Of a stretch of DNA of 44,975 nucleotides, positions 10,255 through 19,839 are shown piece after piece; position 1 is the stretch's first letter, and the number at the start of each line of letters is the position of its first letter. The stretch spans positions 1 through 44,975 of the forward strand of contig CACPQA010000015.1 of the NCBI GenBank assembly GCA_902635965.1, in the 5' to 3' direction. Source of the stretch: an uncultured Bacteroidota bacterium. Lineage in GTDB: Bacteria > Bacteroidota > Bacteroidia > Flavobacteriales > Flavobacteriaceae. The translations under genes and the position numbers were made by a program. Under the pieces are notes generated by a model. The model made no database searches, was not told where the DNA came from, and saw only the letters and a program-made list of their open reading frames with translations.

Positions 10255-11016
10255 ATTGATTGCAAACCCTTGACTTAACAAACTTTTTATGTTTGAAGTC
10301 CAGGGACTATTTAAATTATTGTCCTGAATCAATTCATTTTGTAGAGAAAATATTCCCCTAATTGAAGGTGAGAATTTAAAGTAAACCAAGTAAAAGTCAA
10401 TACCAAAGCCTATTTCATAATTAAAGCTTTGACTAGTTACTCTAAAAACATTACCGTAATTATCATCATTATTTTTCTCATTACTTGATAAATTAAAAGA
10501 GGTAGATAATCCAGCCACTAAATATGGCTTGAAATTGTTTATTCTTTTTGCACTAAACTTTACTAGAAGAGGTAAATGTATATACGTTGATTTCACCTCT
10601 CTTAAAAAATCTTCTTCATTATTGAGTCCACTTGTAGCCTCAGGATAAATTAAGTCTCTTTGAGTATAATATAGTCCAGGTTCTAATCTAAGATTAAAAT
10701 ATTTATTTAATCTTACGTCACCAATTAAACCTACATTAAATCCAGTATTTTTGGTTAGTTCAATATTAGGTAAATTTAATCCTCTTTTATTATTTGGAAA
10801 GTTCCTGTTATTTGGGACGAAATAGTTACTATTGTACTGAATTTGATATCCAAAATTGTTAAATCCAAGGAAATATCCATAGTGGAGGGGCTTTTCATCA
10901 AATGTTTGCAAATGCATTATCCTTTCTTTTACGGTATAATATTGACCATAAATAAAGTTGTCACAGATTGTGGTACTTAGTACAAAACAATAAATAAGGT
11001 TATAAATTATTTTCAA
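10240..11016 (-). CDS. PorT-like outer-membrane beta-barrel protein
   Basis: Probable outer-membrane protein of the PorT family, named from the type IX secretion/gliding machinery. With the chosen TTG start the 258-residue protein begins with a signal peptide (KIIYNLIYCFVLSTTICDNF, then IYGQ). The mature part shows PorT-like TFDEKPLHYGYFLGFNNF, the NVGLIGDVRLNKYFNLRLEP strand and KPYLVAGLSTSFNL, all porin-like beta-strands, and the protein ends in LTFE. An ATG at 11094 would add 26 residues before the hydrophobic segment and spoil the signal peptide, so TTG at 11016 is preferred; a GTG at 11034 is also possible. It lies downstream of rlmB and overlaps the other methyltransferase tail-to-tail. 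No other type IX genes are in view, so function in secretion is inference. Confidence 0.75.
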   Translation of the reverse strand: MKIIYNLIYCFVLSTTICDNFIYGQYYTVKERIMHLQTFDEKPLHYGYFLGFNNFGYQIQYNSNYFVPNNRNFPNNKRGLNLPNIELTKNTGFNVGLIGDVRLNKYFNLRLEPGLYYTQRDLIYPEATSGLNNEEDFLREVKSTYIHLPLLVKFSAKRINNFKPYLVAGLSTSFNLSSNEKNNDDNYGNVFRVTSQSFNYEIGFGIDFYLVYFKFSPSIRGIFSLQNELIQDNNLNSPWTSNIKSLLSQGFAINLTFE

Positions 11017-11103
11017 AGCAGTATGTGGATGCACTTTGGATATTTGAATACATACATAAATAACATAGTTTTGTATCAAATATTGCCTCAGCATACATAT
11101 ATA

Positions 11104-11832
11104 TCAACTGAGCTCTCTTTTAATTTGGTAAAGAGATATTCCACATGCCACTGATACATTAAGAGAATCGATTTCTCCCTTCATAGGGATAGATATTTTT
11201 TTATCTACTAGGCTTGAGGTGCTTTTGTTTATTCCTTTGCCTTCAGACCCAAGGATAAGAACTGTTCTATCATTAAACTTTTCATCAAAAATATTCAGAC
11301 CAGACTTTTCCTCTAGGCCGATGATTTCAAATTTTCTTGATTTTAGTTCATATATAGCGTCATTAAGGTGTTTTACCTTTGATGTTGAAATATAAAAGAT
11401 TGCCCCAGCTGAGGCCTTTACAGTATCTGGATTTATATTTGCACTATTACTCTCAGGAACAATAATTCCATTCACTCCAGTAGCTAGAGAATTTCTGAAA
11501 ATTGCTCCAAAATTTCTAACATCAGTTATACCATCTAAAAGAAGATATAATTGTTTTTTCTTTTTAGCATTTTTTTGAAGGAGACTTTCAAATTTCAAGT
11601 ATTTGATTGGCGATATTAACGCTGCTGCACCCTGGTGATTTTTTTTGGAGATTTTATCTATTTTTTTGTTTGAGGTTAAGATTAACTCTATGTTTTTTTT
11701 AAGTGCATGTTTTTCTACCTCTTTAAATAGAAATTGCCTTTTACCTTTCATAAGCCAAATTTTGTGAACCTCTACATCTGCCTTTATAGCCTCAAGCACA
11801 GGTCTAATTCCATATATAATAATGTTGTCCAT
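11104..11832 (-). CDS. rlmB: 23S rRNA (guanosine-2'-O-)-methyltransferase RlmB
   Basis: SpoU-family enzyme expected to 2'-O-methylate the guanosine equivalent to E. coli 23S G2251 in the peptidyl-transferase P loop. The 242-residue protein has the complete RlmB layout: an N-terminal L30e-like domain beginning YGIRPVLEAI, with a KKNHQGAAA linker, then motif 1 LLDGITDVRNFGAIFRNSLA, motif 2 VLILGSEGKGINK and motif 3 IPMKGEIDSLNVSVACGISL. All three motifs are canonical, unlike the more divergent relative at 9532. It is read toward the PorT-like gene, which follows closely, and starts just after the susD terminator. Confidence 0.93.
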   Translation of the reverse strand: MDNIIIYGIRPVLEAIKADVEVHKIWLMKGKRQFLFKEVEKHALKKNIELILTSNKKIDKISKKNHQGAAALISPIKYLKFESLLQKNAKKKKQLYLLLDGITDVRNFGAIFRNSLATGVNGIIVPESNSANINPDTVKASAGAIFYISTSKVKHLNDAIYELKSRKFEIIGLEEKSGLNIFDEKFNDRTVLILGSEGKGINKSTSSLVDKKISIPMKGEIDSLNVSVACGISLYQIKRELS

Positions 11833-11839
11833 AATTATG

Positions 11840-11847
11840 CAAAATTA
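11840..11847 (-). promoter_or_regulatory. Candidate -7 promoter element for rlmB
   Basis: The minus strand reads TAATTTTG, matching TAnnTTTG, 7 bases before the rlmB ATG. If real, the transcript would be leaderless or nearly so. The element overlaps the T-run of the susD terminator, so the same bases may end one transcript and start the next. No -33 TTTG is visible. Confidence 0.3.
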
Positions 11848-11848
11848 A

Positions 11849-11874
11849 AAAAGCCACTTTAAAAAGTGGCTTTT
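11849..11874 (-). terminator. Intrinsic terminator of the susC-susD operon
   Basis: A 12-bp perfect inverted repeat (AAAAGCCACTTT paired with AAAGTGGCTTTT) separated by two bases. On the minus strand it is followed by TTTTTTAATTTT, a good U-tract, and it lies 26 bases after the susD stop. It should separate SusCD expression from rlmB. Confidence 0.85.
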
Positions 11875-11900
11875 AAATTCAAATTAACCGAATTTTTCGA

Positions 11901-13241
11901 TTAATAATTTGTAAAAAGAGTAGTGGGATCAAAAAAGTCAGGTAATGTAGCAGGTATATTTGGATTGGTATCCAATTCACTCTGAGGATACAAATATCTT
12001 TGAGGAAAATTCGAAGCACCAACAGCTCCTTGTTTATTTGGAACACCAATCGCATTTCGAGTTCTTCTTAGATCATGAAATGTAACTAACTCTCCCATAA
12101 GAGTGATATACTTTTCCTCCAAAATTTGAAGATGAAGATCTGTTCCGGTAGCAACTGAATCAGGAAATCCTGTTGCATCAGAAGAGTATTGAACTCTAAG
12201 ATCAGACCGTACATTATTTAAATTTTGTCTAGCTCCTGCTTCATCACCTTGCATGAATTTGGATTCAGCTAAAATAAATTGAGTCTCGTGGTAACTAGCA
12301 ATTGTCATTGGTGCTGTCATACCAAATTTTCCATCACTATTAGTATTCAAAGCAACTTCACCTCCTAAATCAGGAATAAAATAAAAATCATACTGTTCCT
12401 TTTGACCAGGAGTAGTAAGTTTTCTAGGAGTAGTTCCGTCTAAAAGATATACTAAATGAGCTTCATTTGCTTTTAAGTAATCCTGTCTTTCATCAATAAT
12501 AAACTGATAAAATAAATTACGATTCTCTAAAGAAGTACCATGTTGTGTTACAAGGTCATCTGATCTAGAAGAAATACCCTGATTTGCATGAGAAATAGCC
12601 GATGCATAATTGCCAGCTAATAAGCTATACCTAGCAGCTAGAGTATGACCAGCTTCAGCCCATGTTCCACCTGACAATCTGTTTCCACCAAATCCAGCTG
12701 ATATAGAAGTATTTCCAACTTGAGCGATACCTTGCTCAATAAGGGCTATACCACCATTTACAACATCTGCTTGAGCGTCATAAACGGGATTTGGATACTC
12801 ATTTGGGTTAACTGCTTGAGAAAATGGAACATCTCCGTAAAGAGCTGCCATATCTGCATATAGAGTACCCTGAATGATTTTTGCAATTCCTTTTACTAAA
12901 TCTCCAGCATTTTCGTCGTTAATAATAAGTTGAGCAGTGTTGATTCCTTGCAAATAGGTGTCGCCCCACATGTCATCATAATTAGATCTATTAGGAGAAT
13001 AAGTGTTTAGTGTAAGATATTGTCTATCAGCACCAGACATCGTATTGGAAAAAATACCAGCATATCGAGCATTATTACTTCCCATGTGTTGCATAAGTGC
13101 TAGTTGTGATTGTCCAATAATTAGGTCAGATGCAGCAACTATAAAATTGTTTGGATCGTCATTTAGATCCTCTGTGTAACTTTCACAGCTTCCCACAACA
13201 ATTGCAGCGAAGAGTGTTAATATATATTTATTTATTTTCAT
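11901..13241 (-). CDS. SusD/RagB-family outer-membrane lipoprotein
   Basis: Surface-exposed substrate-binding lipoprotein that forms the lid on its SusC partner for uptake of oligomers. The start used is the ATG at 13241; seven extra residues upstream would precede the signal peptide. The 446-residue product begins MKINKYILTLFAAIVVGSC, a type II signal with the lipobox VGSC, then an acidic mature N-terminus. Sequence features such as YDDMWGDTYLQGINTAQLII, ALYGDVPFSQAV, ESKFMQGDEAGARQ and GELVTFHDLRRTRN fit the TPR-rich SusD-like_2 subgroup. It begins 10 bases after susC. No glycosidase, peptidase, sensor or anti-sigma factor lies nearby, so the ligand cannot be predicted. A terminator follows. 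Confidence 0.92.
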   Translation of the reverse strand: MKINKYILTLFAAIVVGSCESYTEDLNDDPNNFIVAASDLIIGQSQLALMQHMGSNNARYAGIFSNTMSGADRQYLTLNTYSPNRSNYDDMWGDTYLQGINTAQLIINDENAGDLVKGIAKIIQGTLYADMAALYGDVPFSQAVNPNEYPNPVYDAQADVVNGGIALIEQGIAQVGNTSISAGFGGNRLSGGTWAEAGHTLAARYSLLAGNYASAISHANQGISSRSDDLVTQHGTSLENRNLFYQFIIDERQDYLKANEAHLVYLLDGTTPRKLTTPGQKEQYDFYFIPDLGGEVALNTNSDGKFGMTAPMTIASYHETQFILAESKFMQGDEAGARQNLNNVRSDLRVQYSSDATGFPDSVATGTDLHLQILEEKYITLMGELVTFHDLRRTRNAIGVPNKQGAVGASNFPQRYLYPQSELDTNPNIPATLPDFFDPTTLFTNY

Positions 13242-13251
13242 AATCTTTAAA

Positions 13252-16200
13252 TTAAAATCCAAATCTCAATGTTGTTAAAACTGATCTAGTACCTGGATTA
13301 GAAAAATACTCTAAACCTCTACCACGAGATGCACCAGTTAAATTGTTTTCAGGGTCAAATTCTTTAATATTTGACCACGTGAACAAGTTTCTACCTGAAA
13401 CAGAAAGAGAGAGGTTATCAAGACCTAATCTTTCAATTAAAGATCTGTCAAAGTCATAGCTTAAAGAAATCTCTCTTAATTTAACCCACGAAGCGTCTTC
13501 AACGAATTGGCTTGTTACGTCTCCGAACCCTCCACCGTTAGCAGTCCACCATTCGTGATCTACTGCTACTGGACCAGCTCCAAAGTCTTCAATATAACCC
13601 CTAAACTGAGCTCCAGCAGGGATTGGATCACCCCATGCATTAAAGATGGTAGATCCAGTATCATTTGTGGTTAGTATATCTGTACTTTCATGAATCCCCC
13701 AGAATAACATTACGCTGTATGTACCATTCCAAACATCATTACCTTGAGATGTCTCAAATTGAGTTGTGAAATTAAAGTTTTTGTAACGTAAGGAGGTTCC
13801 AAGTCCAGCTCTAAAATCAGGATTAGGATCCCCTGCAATTAGCAGTTCTGGATCTGCCTGCGGAAAACCGTTGGAACCTAAAAGTAAACTACCTGATGAA
13901 TCTTTAAGAAATTGTCCGTGTCTTTGTATTCCGTAAGGTTCACCTTCTGCAATACCAGATTCAGTACCTGTGAACCCATTTAATCCAAAATATGCAGCAC
14001 CCTCTAAACTCTCTACAATATTTCTGTTTTGCGTAAAGCTACCATTGACATCAAAGCTCAAATCTTCAGTGTTGAAAAGATTTGCAGAAACATCAATTTC
14101 AATACCCTTATTTGTTATTAGAGTAGCATTTTGGAAGGTAGTATTAAAACCTGAGGATGGTGTTATTGGAAGAGCTAATATTCCGTCCTCTGTCTTATTA
14201 TCATAATAAGTAAAACCTAATGTTAGATTATTATCAAAAAATCTACTATCAAAACCTATCTCAAATTCTTTTTTTCTTTCTTCCTTCAAATCAGGATTAC
14301 CTCTAGTTGTAGATTGCGTGAATGGATTACCATAAACAGAACCGTCCAATCCATCACCCCAAGAAGAGCCAATACCACCCGGTCCAAGAACTGTAGAGGT
14401 AATGTAAGCTGGAGGTGCAACTCCAACTTCACCATAAGAAGCTCTTACTTTTAAAAAGCTTAATGCATCAAAATTAACAAGATCTGTTAGTTTATAACCA
14501 ATTGAAGCAGAGGGATAGAAAATAACCCCTGCATTTGGCATGGTAGAAAATGTTTCCCCTCTTCCTGTTAACTCTACTAGTAGATTATCGCCAATATCGA
14601 AGTTTAAAACACCATAAACACCATTTTGTCTTCTAATCTCACGAAATCCAGAAGGTAGTGAATTTTGAGATGCAGCATTACCTGGATTCAAAAATTCTTG
14701 GTCGGGATTAGTAAATACTGCTTCAAATGCACTAAGTCTTCTGTAATCAGATTCAAATTGTTGATAACCGACTGTATAATTGAGTCCAACACTACTAGAT
14801 AAATCAAATCCACCAGTTAGAAACATATTTAGTTGAGAAAGTTTATTACTGTACCTGTCTTCAACGTACTGTCCATTATTTCCTTCACTAGCTGATCCAG
14901 GTGGTCTATAGTCCAACCTATTGTCTTGGTAATAATCAACGCTATACCTAACAGCTAAATTTAAGTTGTCATTAAAATTGTAATTAACTTCAGGTGAAAA
15001 AATGAACCTGTTCACATCATTTAAATTCTTCTGCTCTCTCATCGTCCATAGAGGATTATTGTATGAAGGGGCTAAATAATTAAAAGCACCTGTTGCTGTA
15101 TTAAAGGTTCTATATGATCCTGTATTTCTTCTGTAAGACCTATGGGAATTAGGAGTAACTGTTGTAACTCCATCTACAATTCTATAGTTTGTTCCTTTAT
15201 ATTCTCTGAAGTCAAAGTCGGGGGAATTTCTTAGATATCCTAAGTAAAGTCCACTAAGATTAGAACCTGTTTGTACTCTATTGGAAGTAATATTGGTATA
15301 AGAGGAAGATAATTTGAACAGTAATTTGTCAGTAGCTTGTGTTGTGTTATTTAGCTTTAATGAAGTCCTTTCATAATCAGAATTACCCTTCATAATACCA
15401 TCTTGATTTACATTTGAAATAGAGATATATGTTCTGTTTTTTTCTCCATTGTATGAAAAGCTTACTGAATTATCATAAGTGTAACCGTTTCCAAACACTG
15501 CATCTCTATTAATTTGGTTGTAATTAGTTTTATCATTTTTTTGGGCAATATTACCAATTCTTGTACCATCTTGAGTTTCAAACCAACCCCCTGAAAAATC
15601 ATAAACGTCAGCTCCTCCTGATCTTAAACTCATTTGATCACCAAATGAAAAACCGGTATTTTCAACAAAAACGCCCGTTCCTGGTGCTTCACCAACCCAC
15701 TGACCCGGAAAACCTTGACCCCATGATCCTTGTTTTTTCCATTCGGCATTTATAGTCTCTACTGAAATTGTCGATTTCGCATTAACACTCCAACCTTTCG
15801 GGCTTTCGGAACCTCTTTTTGTATTGATTACTAACACACCGTTAGCTGCACCTGTTCCATAAATAGCCGCAGCGGCAGCACCCTTAATAACAGAAATTGA
15901 CTCTATATCGTCTGGATTTATGTCGTTAAGTCTAGATTGCTGTACAACTCCTGCAGTGTTACCACCTATGTTATCATTTGATATAATGGCACCGTCCAAT
16001 ATAATAAGAGGTGAAATGTCTCCAAAAATAGTATTTTGACCCCGAATTTGAATGTATGCCCCTGAACCAGGATCACCTGAGTTACGTGTAATGTTTACTC
16101 CAGAAGTCTTACCGGACATTCCTTGTAAAACTCCGGTCTCACCCGATCTTTGGACCCCATCAACCTCAATTTTCGTTGTAGAGGTTAAGTCATCGTCCTT

Positions 16201-16533
16201 TTTCTTTTCTAAACCCAAAGCAGTAAGAACAACTTCCTCCAATTCAGTTCCAGATTCTAATGACACATTTATTGTATCATTACTTCCTACAGTAATTTCC
16301 TTTGAAGTGTAACCAACAAAACTAAATACAAGAACCGACCCTTCACTAGTTTCAATAGAGTAATTGCCATCAAAATCGGACGTAACACCATTATTAGTCC
16401 CTTTCTCAACAATTGAAGCTCCAGGTAATGGTAGCCCATCACTGTCATTTACGATTCCTGAAACGGTTTTTTGAGCATGTACTATAAGCAATGAAAACAA
16501 AATAGACATGCCGGTTAATAAATATTTTTTCAT
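13252..16533 (-). CDS. SusC/RagA-family TonB-linked outer-membrane transporter
   Basis: TonB-dependent outer-membrane channel working with the adjacent SusD protein; energy comes from the TonB-ExbBD system encoded elsewhere. The 1093-residue protein has a signal peptide (KKYLLTGMSILFSLLIVHAQ), a carboxypeptidase-regulatory-like domain (about 22-105, VSGIVNDSDGLPLPGASIVE), a plug (about 130-240) with the RagA signature AYIQIRGQNTIFGDISPLII and GAAAAAIYGTGAANGVLVIN, then a 22-strand-type barrel ending in TLRFGF. The length is usual for the family. It is the first gene of a two-gene operon on the minus strand and diverges from rpsL. Its substrate is unknown: large oligosaccharides or peptides are typical. 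Confidence 0.95.
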   Translation of the reverse strand: MKKYLLTGMSILFSLLIVHAQKTVSGIVNDSDGLPLPGASIVEKGTNNGVTSDFDGNYSIETSEGSVLVFSFVGYTSKEITVGSNDTINVSLESGTELEEVVLTALGLEKKKDDDLTSTTKIEVDGVQRSGETGVLQGMSGKTSGVNITRNSGDPGSGAYIQIRGQNTIFGDISPLIILDGAIISNDNIGGNTAGVVQQSRLNDINPDDIESISVIKGAAAAAIYGTGAANGVLVINTKRGSESPKGWSVNAKSTISVETINAEWKKQGSWGQGFPGQWVGEAPGTGVFVENTGFSFGDQMSLRSGGADVYDFSGGWFETQDGTRIGNIAQKNDKTNYNQINRDAVFGNGYTYDNSVSFSYNGEKNRTYISISNVNQDGIMKGNSDYERTSLKLNNTTQATDKLLFKLSSSYTNITSNRVQTGSNLSGLYLGYLRNSPDFDFREYKGTNYRIVDGVTTVTPNSHRSYRRNTGSYRTFNTATGAFNYLAPSYNNPLWTMREQKNLNDVNRFIFSPEVNYNFNDNLNLAVRYSVDYYQDNRLDYRPPGSASEGNNGQYVEDRYSNKLSQLNMFLTGGFDLSSSVGLNYTVGYQQFESDYRRLSAFEAVFTNPDQEFLNPGNAASQNSLPSGFREIRRQNGVYGVLNFDIGDNLLVELTGRGETFSTMPNAGVIFYPSASIGYKLTDLVNFDALSFLKVRASYGEVGVAPPAYITSTVLGPGGIGSSWGDGLDGSVYGNPFTQSTTRGNPDLKEERKKEFEIGFDSRFFDNNLTLGFTYYDNKTEDGILALPITPSSGFNTTFQNATLITNKGIEIDVSANLFNTEDLSFDVNGSFTQNRNIVESLEGAAYFGLNGFTGTESGIAEGEPYGIQRHGQFLKDSSGSLLLGSNGFPQADPELLIAGDPNPDFRAGLGTSLRYKNFNFTTQFETSQGNDVWNGTYSVMLFWGIHESTDILTTNDTGSTIFNAWGDPIPAGAQFRGYIEDFGAGPVAVDHEWWTANGGGFGDVTSQFVEDASWVKLREISLSYDFDRSLIERLGLDNLSLSVSGRNLFTWSNIKEFDPENNLTGASRGRGLEYFSNPGTRSVLTTLRFGF

Positions 16534-16554
16534 TATTTCGTTAATTTAGGACAG

Positions 16555-16562
16555 CGAATATA
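16555..16562 (-). promoter_or_regulatory. Weak candidate -7 promoter element for susC
   Basis: The minus strand reads TATATTCG, one mismatch from TAnnTTTG, 22 bases before the susC ATG. No convincing -33 TTTG. Offered only because a promoter must lie in this gap. Confidence 0.22.
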
Positions 16563-16808
16563 CAATAATATTTACGTAATTCTTAACATTTAATTAAGAT
16601 TTTAAATTTTAAAGCATTGATTATCAGGTGTTATTCAAATCTAATTAAACCGCAAATTCTATTAAAAAACAATAAAATTGGACTTATCTTGAAAGGTAAG
16701 GGTTATTAAAAACTTGAAAATCAAAGATTTAATTTTTACCCAACAAAAATTATTACGTCTAATCTATTTTACTTTAACAAAATTTTAGGAATCTAGAAAA
16801 AATAATAC

Positions 16809-16816
16809 TAGATTTG
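16809..16816 (+). promoter_or_regulatory. Candidate -7 promoter element for the ribosomal-protein supercluster
   Basis: TAGATTTG is a perfect match to the bacteroidete -7 consensus TAnnTTTG, 24 bases before the rpsL ATG, giving a predicted leader of about 15-20 bases. The -33 region is only loosely TTTG-like (TTTTAG at 16783-16788). It is the best promoter candidate for the 16.7-kb gene run that follows. Confidence 0.5.
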
Positions 16817-16839
16817 CAGGCCTAAATTTTAAAATAAAT

Positions 16840-17214
16840 ATGCCAACTATTGCACAATTAGTTAGAAAAGGTAGATTAAGTATTTCTAAAAAAAGCAAAT
16901 CTGCTGCCCTTGATTCATCTCCTCAAAAAAGGGGTGTTTGCACAAGGGTATACACTACTACACCTAAAAAACCAAATTCTGCAATGCGAAAAGTAGCTAG
17001 GGTAAGATTAACTAATGGTAAAGAGGTTAATGCATACATTCCCGGTGAGGGACATAATTTGCAAGAACATTCAATTGTATTAGTTAGAGGTGGAAGAGTT
17101 AAAGATCTTCCAGGCGTTCGTTATCACATTGTAAGGGGTGCTTTAGATACTGCTGGTGTCGAAGGACGCCTTCAAAGAAGGTCAAAATATGGAGCAAAAA
17201 AACCCAAAAAATGA
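16840..17214 (+). CDS. rpsL: 30S ribosomal protein S12 (uS12)
   Basis: Decoding-centre protein of the small subunit. The 124-residue length is standard. The conserved [17 protein letters not shown] and [18 protein letters not shown] loops are intact; the lysines where streptomycin-resistance substitutions occur are wild type, as is the Asp in KDLPGV that RimO can modify in other bacteria. It is the first gene of the supercluster and diverges from susC. The start is an ATG preceded by A/T-rich DNA without a Shine-Dalgarno sequence. Confidence 0.98.
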   Translation: MPTIAQLVRKGRLSISKKSKSAALDSSPQKRGVCTRVYTTTPKKPNSAMRKVARVRLTNGKEVNAYIPGEGHNLQEHSIVLVRGGRVKDLPGVRYHIVRGALDTAGVEGRLQRRSKYGAKKPKK

Positions 17215-17222
17215 TTTGTTAA

Positions 17223-17699
17223 ATGAGAAAAAAGCAAGCAAAAAAAAGACCTATTTTTCCTGATCCAAAATTCAATGATCAGTTGGTTACGCGTTTTGTA
17301 AACAATTTAATGCTTCACGGAAAAAAATCAACTGCGTATAATTTATTTTATGAAGCAATTGAGATTGTTGAAAAAAGAAAACAAAATGAGGAAAAAACAG
17401 CTATAGAGATTTGGAAGGATGCATTGTCAAATGTAATGCCTCACGTAGAAGTTCGTAGCAGAAGGATTGGTGGTGCAACGTTTCAAATCCCAATGCAGAT
17501 AAGACCTGATCGTAAAGTTTCGCTGGCCATAAAATGGTTGATTGGTTTTGCAAGGAAAAGAAATGAAAAGTCAATGCCAGAAAAGTTGGCAAATGAAATT
17601 CTTTCTGCGTTTAAAGAGGAAGGTTCAGCTGTTAAGAAAAAAGTTGATACCCACAAAATGGCTGAGGCAAATAAAGCTTTTTCACACTTTAGATTTTAA
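17223..17699 (+). CDS. rpsG: 30S ribosomal protein S7 (uS7)
   Basis: Head-organising protein that nucleates assembly of the 16S 3' domain and lines the E site. At 158 residues it matches the family. Motifs visible are [20 protein letters not shown], the [20 protein letters not shown] block and [14 protein letters not shown] at the C-terminus. It lies 8 bases after rpsL and 4 bases before fusA, the standard str order. Confidence 0.98.
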   Translation: MRKKQAKKRPIFPDPKFNDQLVTRFVNNLMLHGKKSTAYNLFYEAIEIVEKRKQNEEKTAIEIWKDALSNVMPHVEVRSRRIGGATFQIPMQIRPDRKVSLAIKWLIGFARKRNEKSMPEKLANEILSAFKEEGSAVKKKVDTHKMAEANKAFSHFRF

Positions 17700-17703
17700 A
17701 ATA

Positions 17704-19830
17704 ATGGCTAGAGATTTAAAATATACAAGGAACATAGGAATTGCAGCTCACATTGATGCTGGAAAAACTACAACCACTGAGAGAATTCTCTTCTACACAG
17801 GAGTAAGTCACAAAATAGGTGAAGTCCATGACGGAGCAGCAACTATGGATTGGATGGAGCAAGAGCAAGAGAGAGGTATTACCATAACCTCTGCTGCAAC
17901 AACATGTAATTGGAAGTTCCCTTCAGAACAAGGAAAGGCACAACCCGATTCGAAAGATTACCATTTCAATATCATAGACACTCCAGGACATGTTGATTTC
18001 ACTGTTGAAGTGAACAGATCACTAAGAGTATTAGACGGACTCGTTTTCCTTTTCTCTGCAGTTGACGGAGTTGAACCTCAGTCAGAAACTAATTGGAGGC
18101 TTGCGGATAACTACAATGTTCCTAGAATTGGTTTTGTGAATAAAATGGATAGACAAGGTTCTAATTTTTTAGGTGTTTGTCAACAGGTTAAGGATATGCT
18201 TAAGTCTAATGCTGTTCCAATAGTTTTAAACATAGGAGATGAAGAAGATTTTAAAGGAATTGTCGACCTAGTCAAAAATAGAGCTATCGTATGGCACGAA
18301 GAAAATTATGGATCTACCTTTGATGTGGTAGACATCCCCAATAATTTAAAGGACGAAGCAGAAAAACTTAGGGGTCAATTAATAGAAGCAGTTGCGGAAT
18401 ATGATGAAAACCTTCTTGAAAAATATTTTGAAGATCCAAATTCTATTTCGGAAGATGAAGTTCATAATGCCTTAAGAGCTGCAACCCAAGAAATGAAAAT
18501 AATCCCCATGATTTGCGGATCCTCATTCAAAAACAAAGGAGTTCAATTCTTGCTCGATGCCGTGTGTCGATATTTACCATCTCCAGAGGATAAAAAGGCT
18601 ATCTCTGGTATCGATCCTAATACAGATAAAGAGTCTGTTAGAAAGCCCACTAAAACTGAGCCATTTGCAGCACTAGCATTTAAAATTGCTACTGACCCCT
18701 ACGTGGGCAGGTTAGCTTTTTTTAGAGCCTATTCAGGAAGATTGGATGCTGGTTCGTATATTTTGAATAATCGTACAGGTAATAAAGAGAGGATTTCAAG
18801 GATTTACCAAATGCATTCTAACAAACAGAACTCAATTGACTATATTGAAGCTGGTGACATTGGGGCCGCTGTTGGTTTCAAGGACATTAAAACTGGAGAC
18901 ACTCTTTCTGATGAAAAATCACCTATTATACTTGAGAGCATGGATTTCCCAGACCCGGTAATAGGTATTGCAGTGGAACCCAAAACTAAAGCGGATGTTG
19001 ATAAACTTGGGATGTCGTTGGCTAAACTTGCTGAAGAAGACCCTACATTTCAGGTCAAAACAGACGAAGCATCAGGACAAACCGTTATTTCTGGAATGGG
19101 GGAATTGCACTTAGATATTATTGTTGACCGTTTAAGACGTGAATTTAAAGTAGAAGTCAACCAAGGAAAACCTCAAGTGCAGTATAAAGAAGCTTTAACT
19201 GCGATGGCAAACCATCGTGAAGTTTACAAGAAGCAGACTGGAGGTAGGGGAAAGTTTGCCGATATAATATTTACAATAGAACCCGGAGATGAATCTAAAG
19301 CAGGTTTGGAATTCGTTAACGAGATTAAAGGGGGGAATGTGCCAAAAGAATATATACCTTCAGTTGAGAAAGGTTTCAGAGATTCAATGTTAAATGGGCC
19401 TCTTGCTGGATTTGAAATTGATTCAATGAAGATCACTTTGAAAGACGGATCTTTTCATCCGGTTGATTCAGATTCATTATCATTCGAATTAGCTGCTAAA
19501 TTAGGTTTCAAAGTTGCTTCCAAGTCAGCAAAAGCGGTTATTATGGAACCCATTATGAAGTTGGAAGTCCTAACACCAGAAGAAAATATGGGAGATATTG
19601 TTGGTGATTTGAATAGGAGAAGAGGGCAGGTAAATTCTATGGATGACAGAGCGGGCTCTAAAGTTGTTAAGGCAGAAGTTCCATTATCAGAGATGTTTGG
19701 ATATGTAACCTCTCTTAGGACTTTATCTTCCGGGAGGGCAACTTCAACTATGGAGTTTTCACATTATTCTGAAACACCCCCAAGCGTATCAGAAACTGTA
19801 ATTTCAGAAATTAAAGGGCAAAGTGAATAA
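17704..19830 (+). CDS. fusA: Elongation factor G
   Basis: Translocation GTPase that moves tRNA and mRNA through the ribosome. The start chosen is the ATG at 17704 ([20 protein letters not shown]), 4 bases after rpsG; a longer open frame inside rpsG is not used. The 708-residue product shows G1 [12 protein letters not shown], the switch I/II region with [18 protein letters not shown]4 VNKMDR, domain II, the [18 protein letters not shown] segment of domain III, and domain [12 protein letters not shown]. It follows rpsG as in the str operon, but the next gene is rpsJ rather than tuf. Confidence 0.98.
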   Translation: MARDLKYTRNIGIAAHIDAGKTTTTERILFYTGVSHKIGEVHDGAATMDWMEQEQERGITITSAATTCNWKFPSEQGKAQPDSKDYHFNIIDTPGHVDFTVEVNRSLRVLDGLVFLFSAVDGVEPQSETNWRLADNYNVPRIGFVNKMDRQGSNFLGVCQQVKDMLKSNAVPIVLNIGDEEDFKGIVDLVKNRAIVWHEENYGSTFDVVDIPNNLKDEAEKLRGQLIEAVAEYDENLLEKYFEDPNSISEDEVHNALRAATQEMKIIPMICGSSFKNKGVQFLLDAVCRYLPSPEDKKAISGIDPNTDKESVRKPTKTEPFAALAFKIATDPYVGRLAFFRAYSGRLDAGSYILNNRTGNKERISRIYQMHSNKQNSIDYIEAGDIGAAVGFKDIKTGDTLSDEKSPIILESMDFPDPVIGIAVEPKTKADVDKLGMSLAKLAEEDPTFQVKTDEASGQTVISGMGELHLDIIVDRLRREFKVEVNQGKPQVQYKEALTAMANHREVYKKQTGGRGKFADIIFTIEPGDESKAGLEFVNEIKGGNVPKEYIPSVEKGFRDSMLNGPLAGFEIDSMKITLKDGSFHPVDSDSLSFELAAKLGFKVASKSAKAVIMEPIMKLEVLTPEENMGDIVGDLNRRRGQVNSMDDRAGSKVVKAEVPLSEMFGYVTSLRTLSSGRATSTMEFSHYSETPPSVSETVISEIKGQSE

Positions 19831-19839
19831 ATTAGATGT

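Larger units (their letters stand above)
16534..16839. other. Divergent intergenic region between susC and rpsL
   Basis: The only gap over 300 bases in the window. It is strongly A+T-rich, has no supported ORF or tRNA, and must hold the promoters of the SusCD operon (minus) and of the ribosomal supercluster (plus). A candidate box for each is listed separately. A weak hairpin (CTTATC / GGTAAG with a TTGAAA loop, 16683-16700) lies in the middle; it is too weak to call a riboswitch or attenuator. Confidence 0.7.

Noticed and set aside
13970-16312. Open frames antisense to susC
   Set aside because: Short, no protein-family features, and explained by the codon pattern of the susC gene on the other strand.
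16683-16700. Hairpin CTTATC / GGTAAG in the susC-rpsL gap, possible leader structure
   Set aside because: Only six pairs including a G-T pair, no U-run, and probably upstream of the rpsL transcript start; not enough for a riboswitch or attenuator.
17542-17703. N-terminal extension of fusA inside rpsG
   Set aside because: The extension is the rpsG sequence read in another frame; EF-G homologues start at the ATG at 17704.
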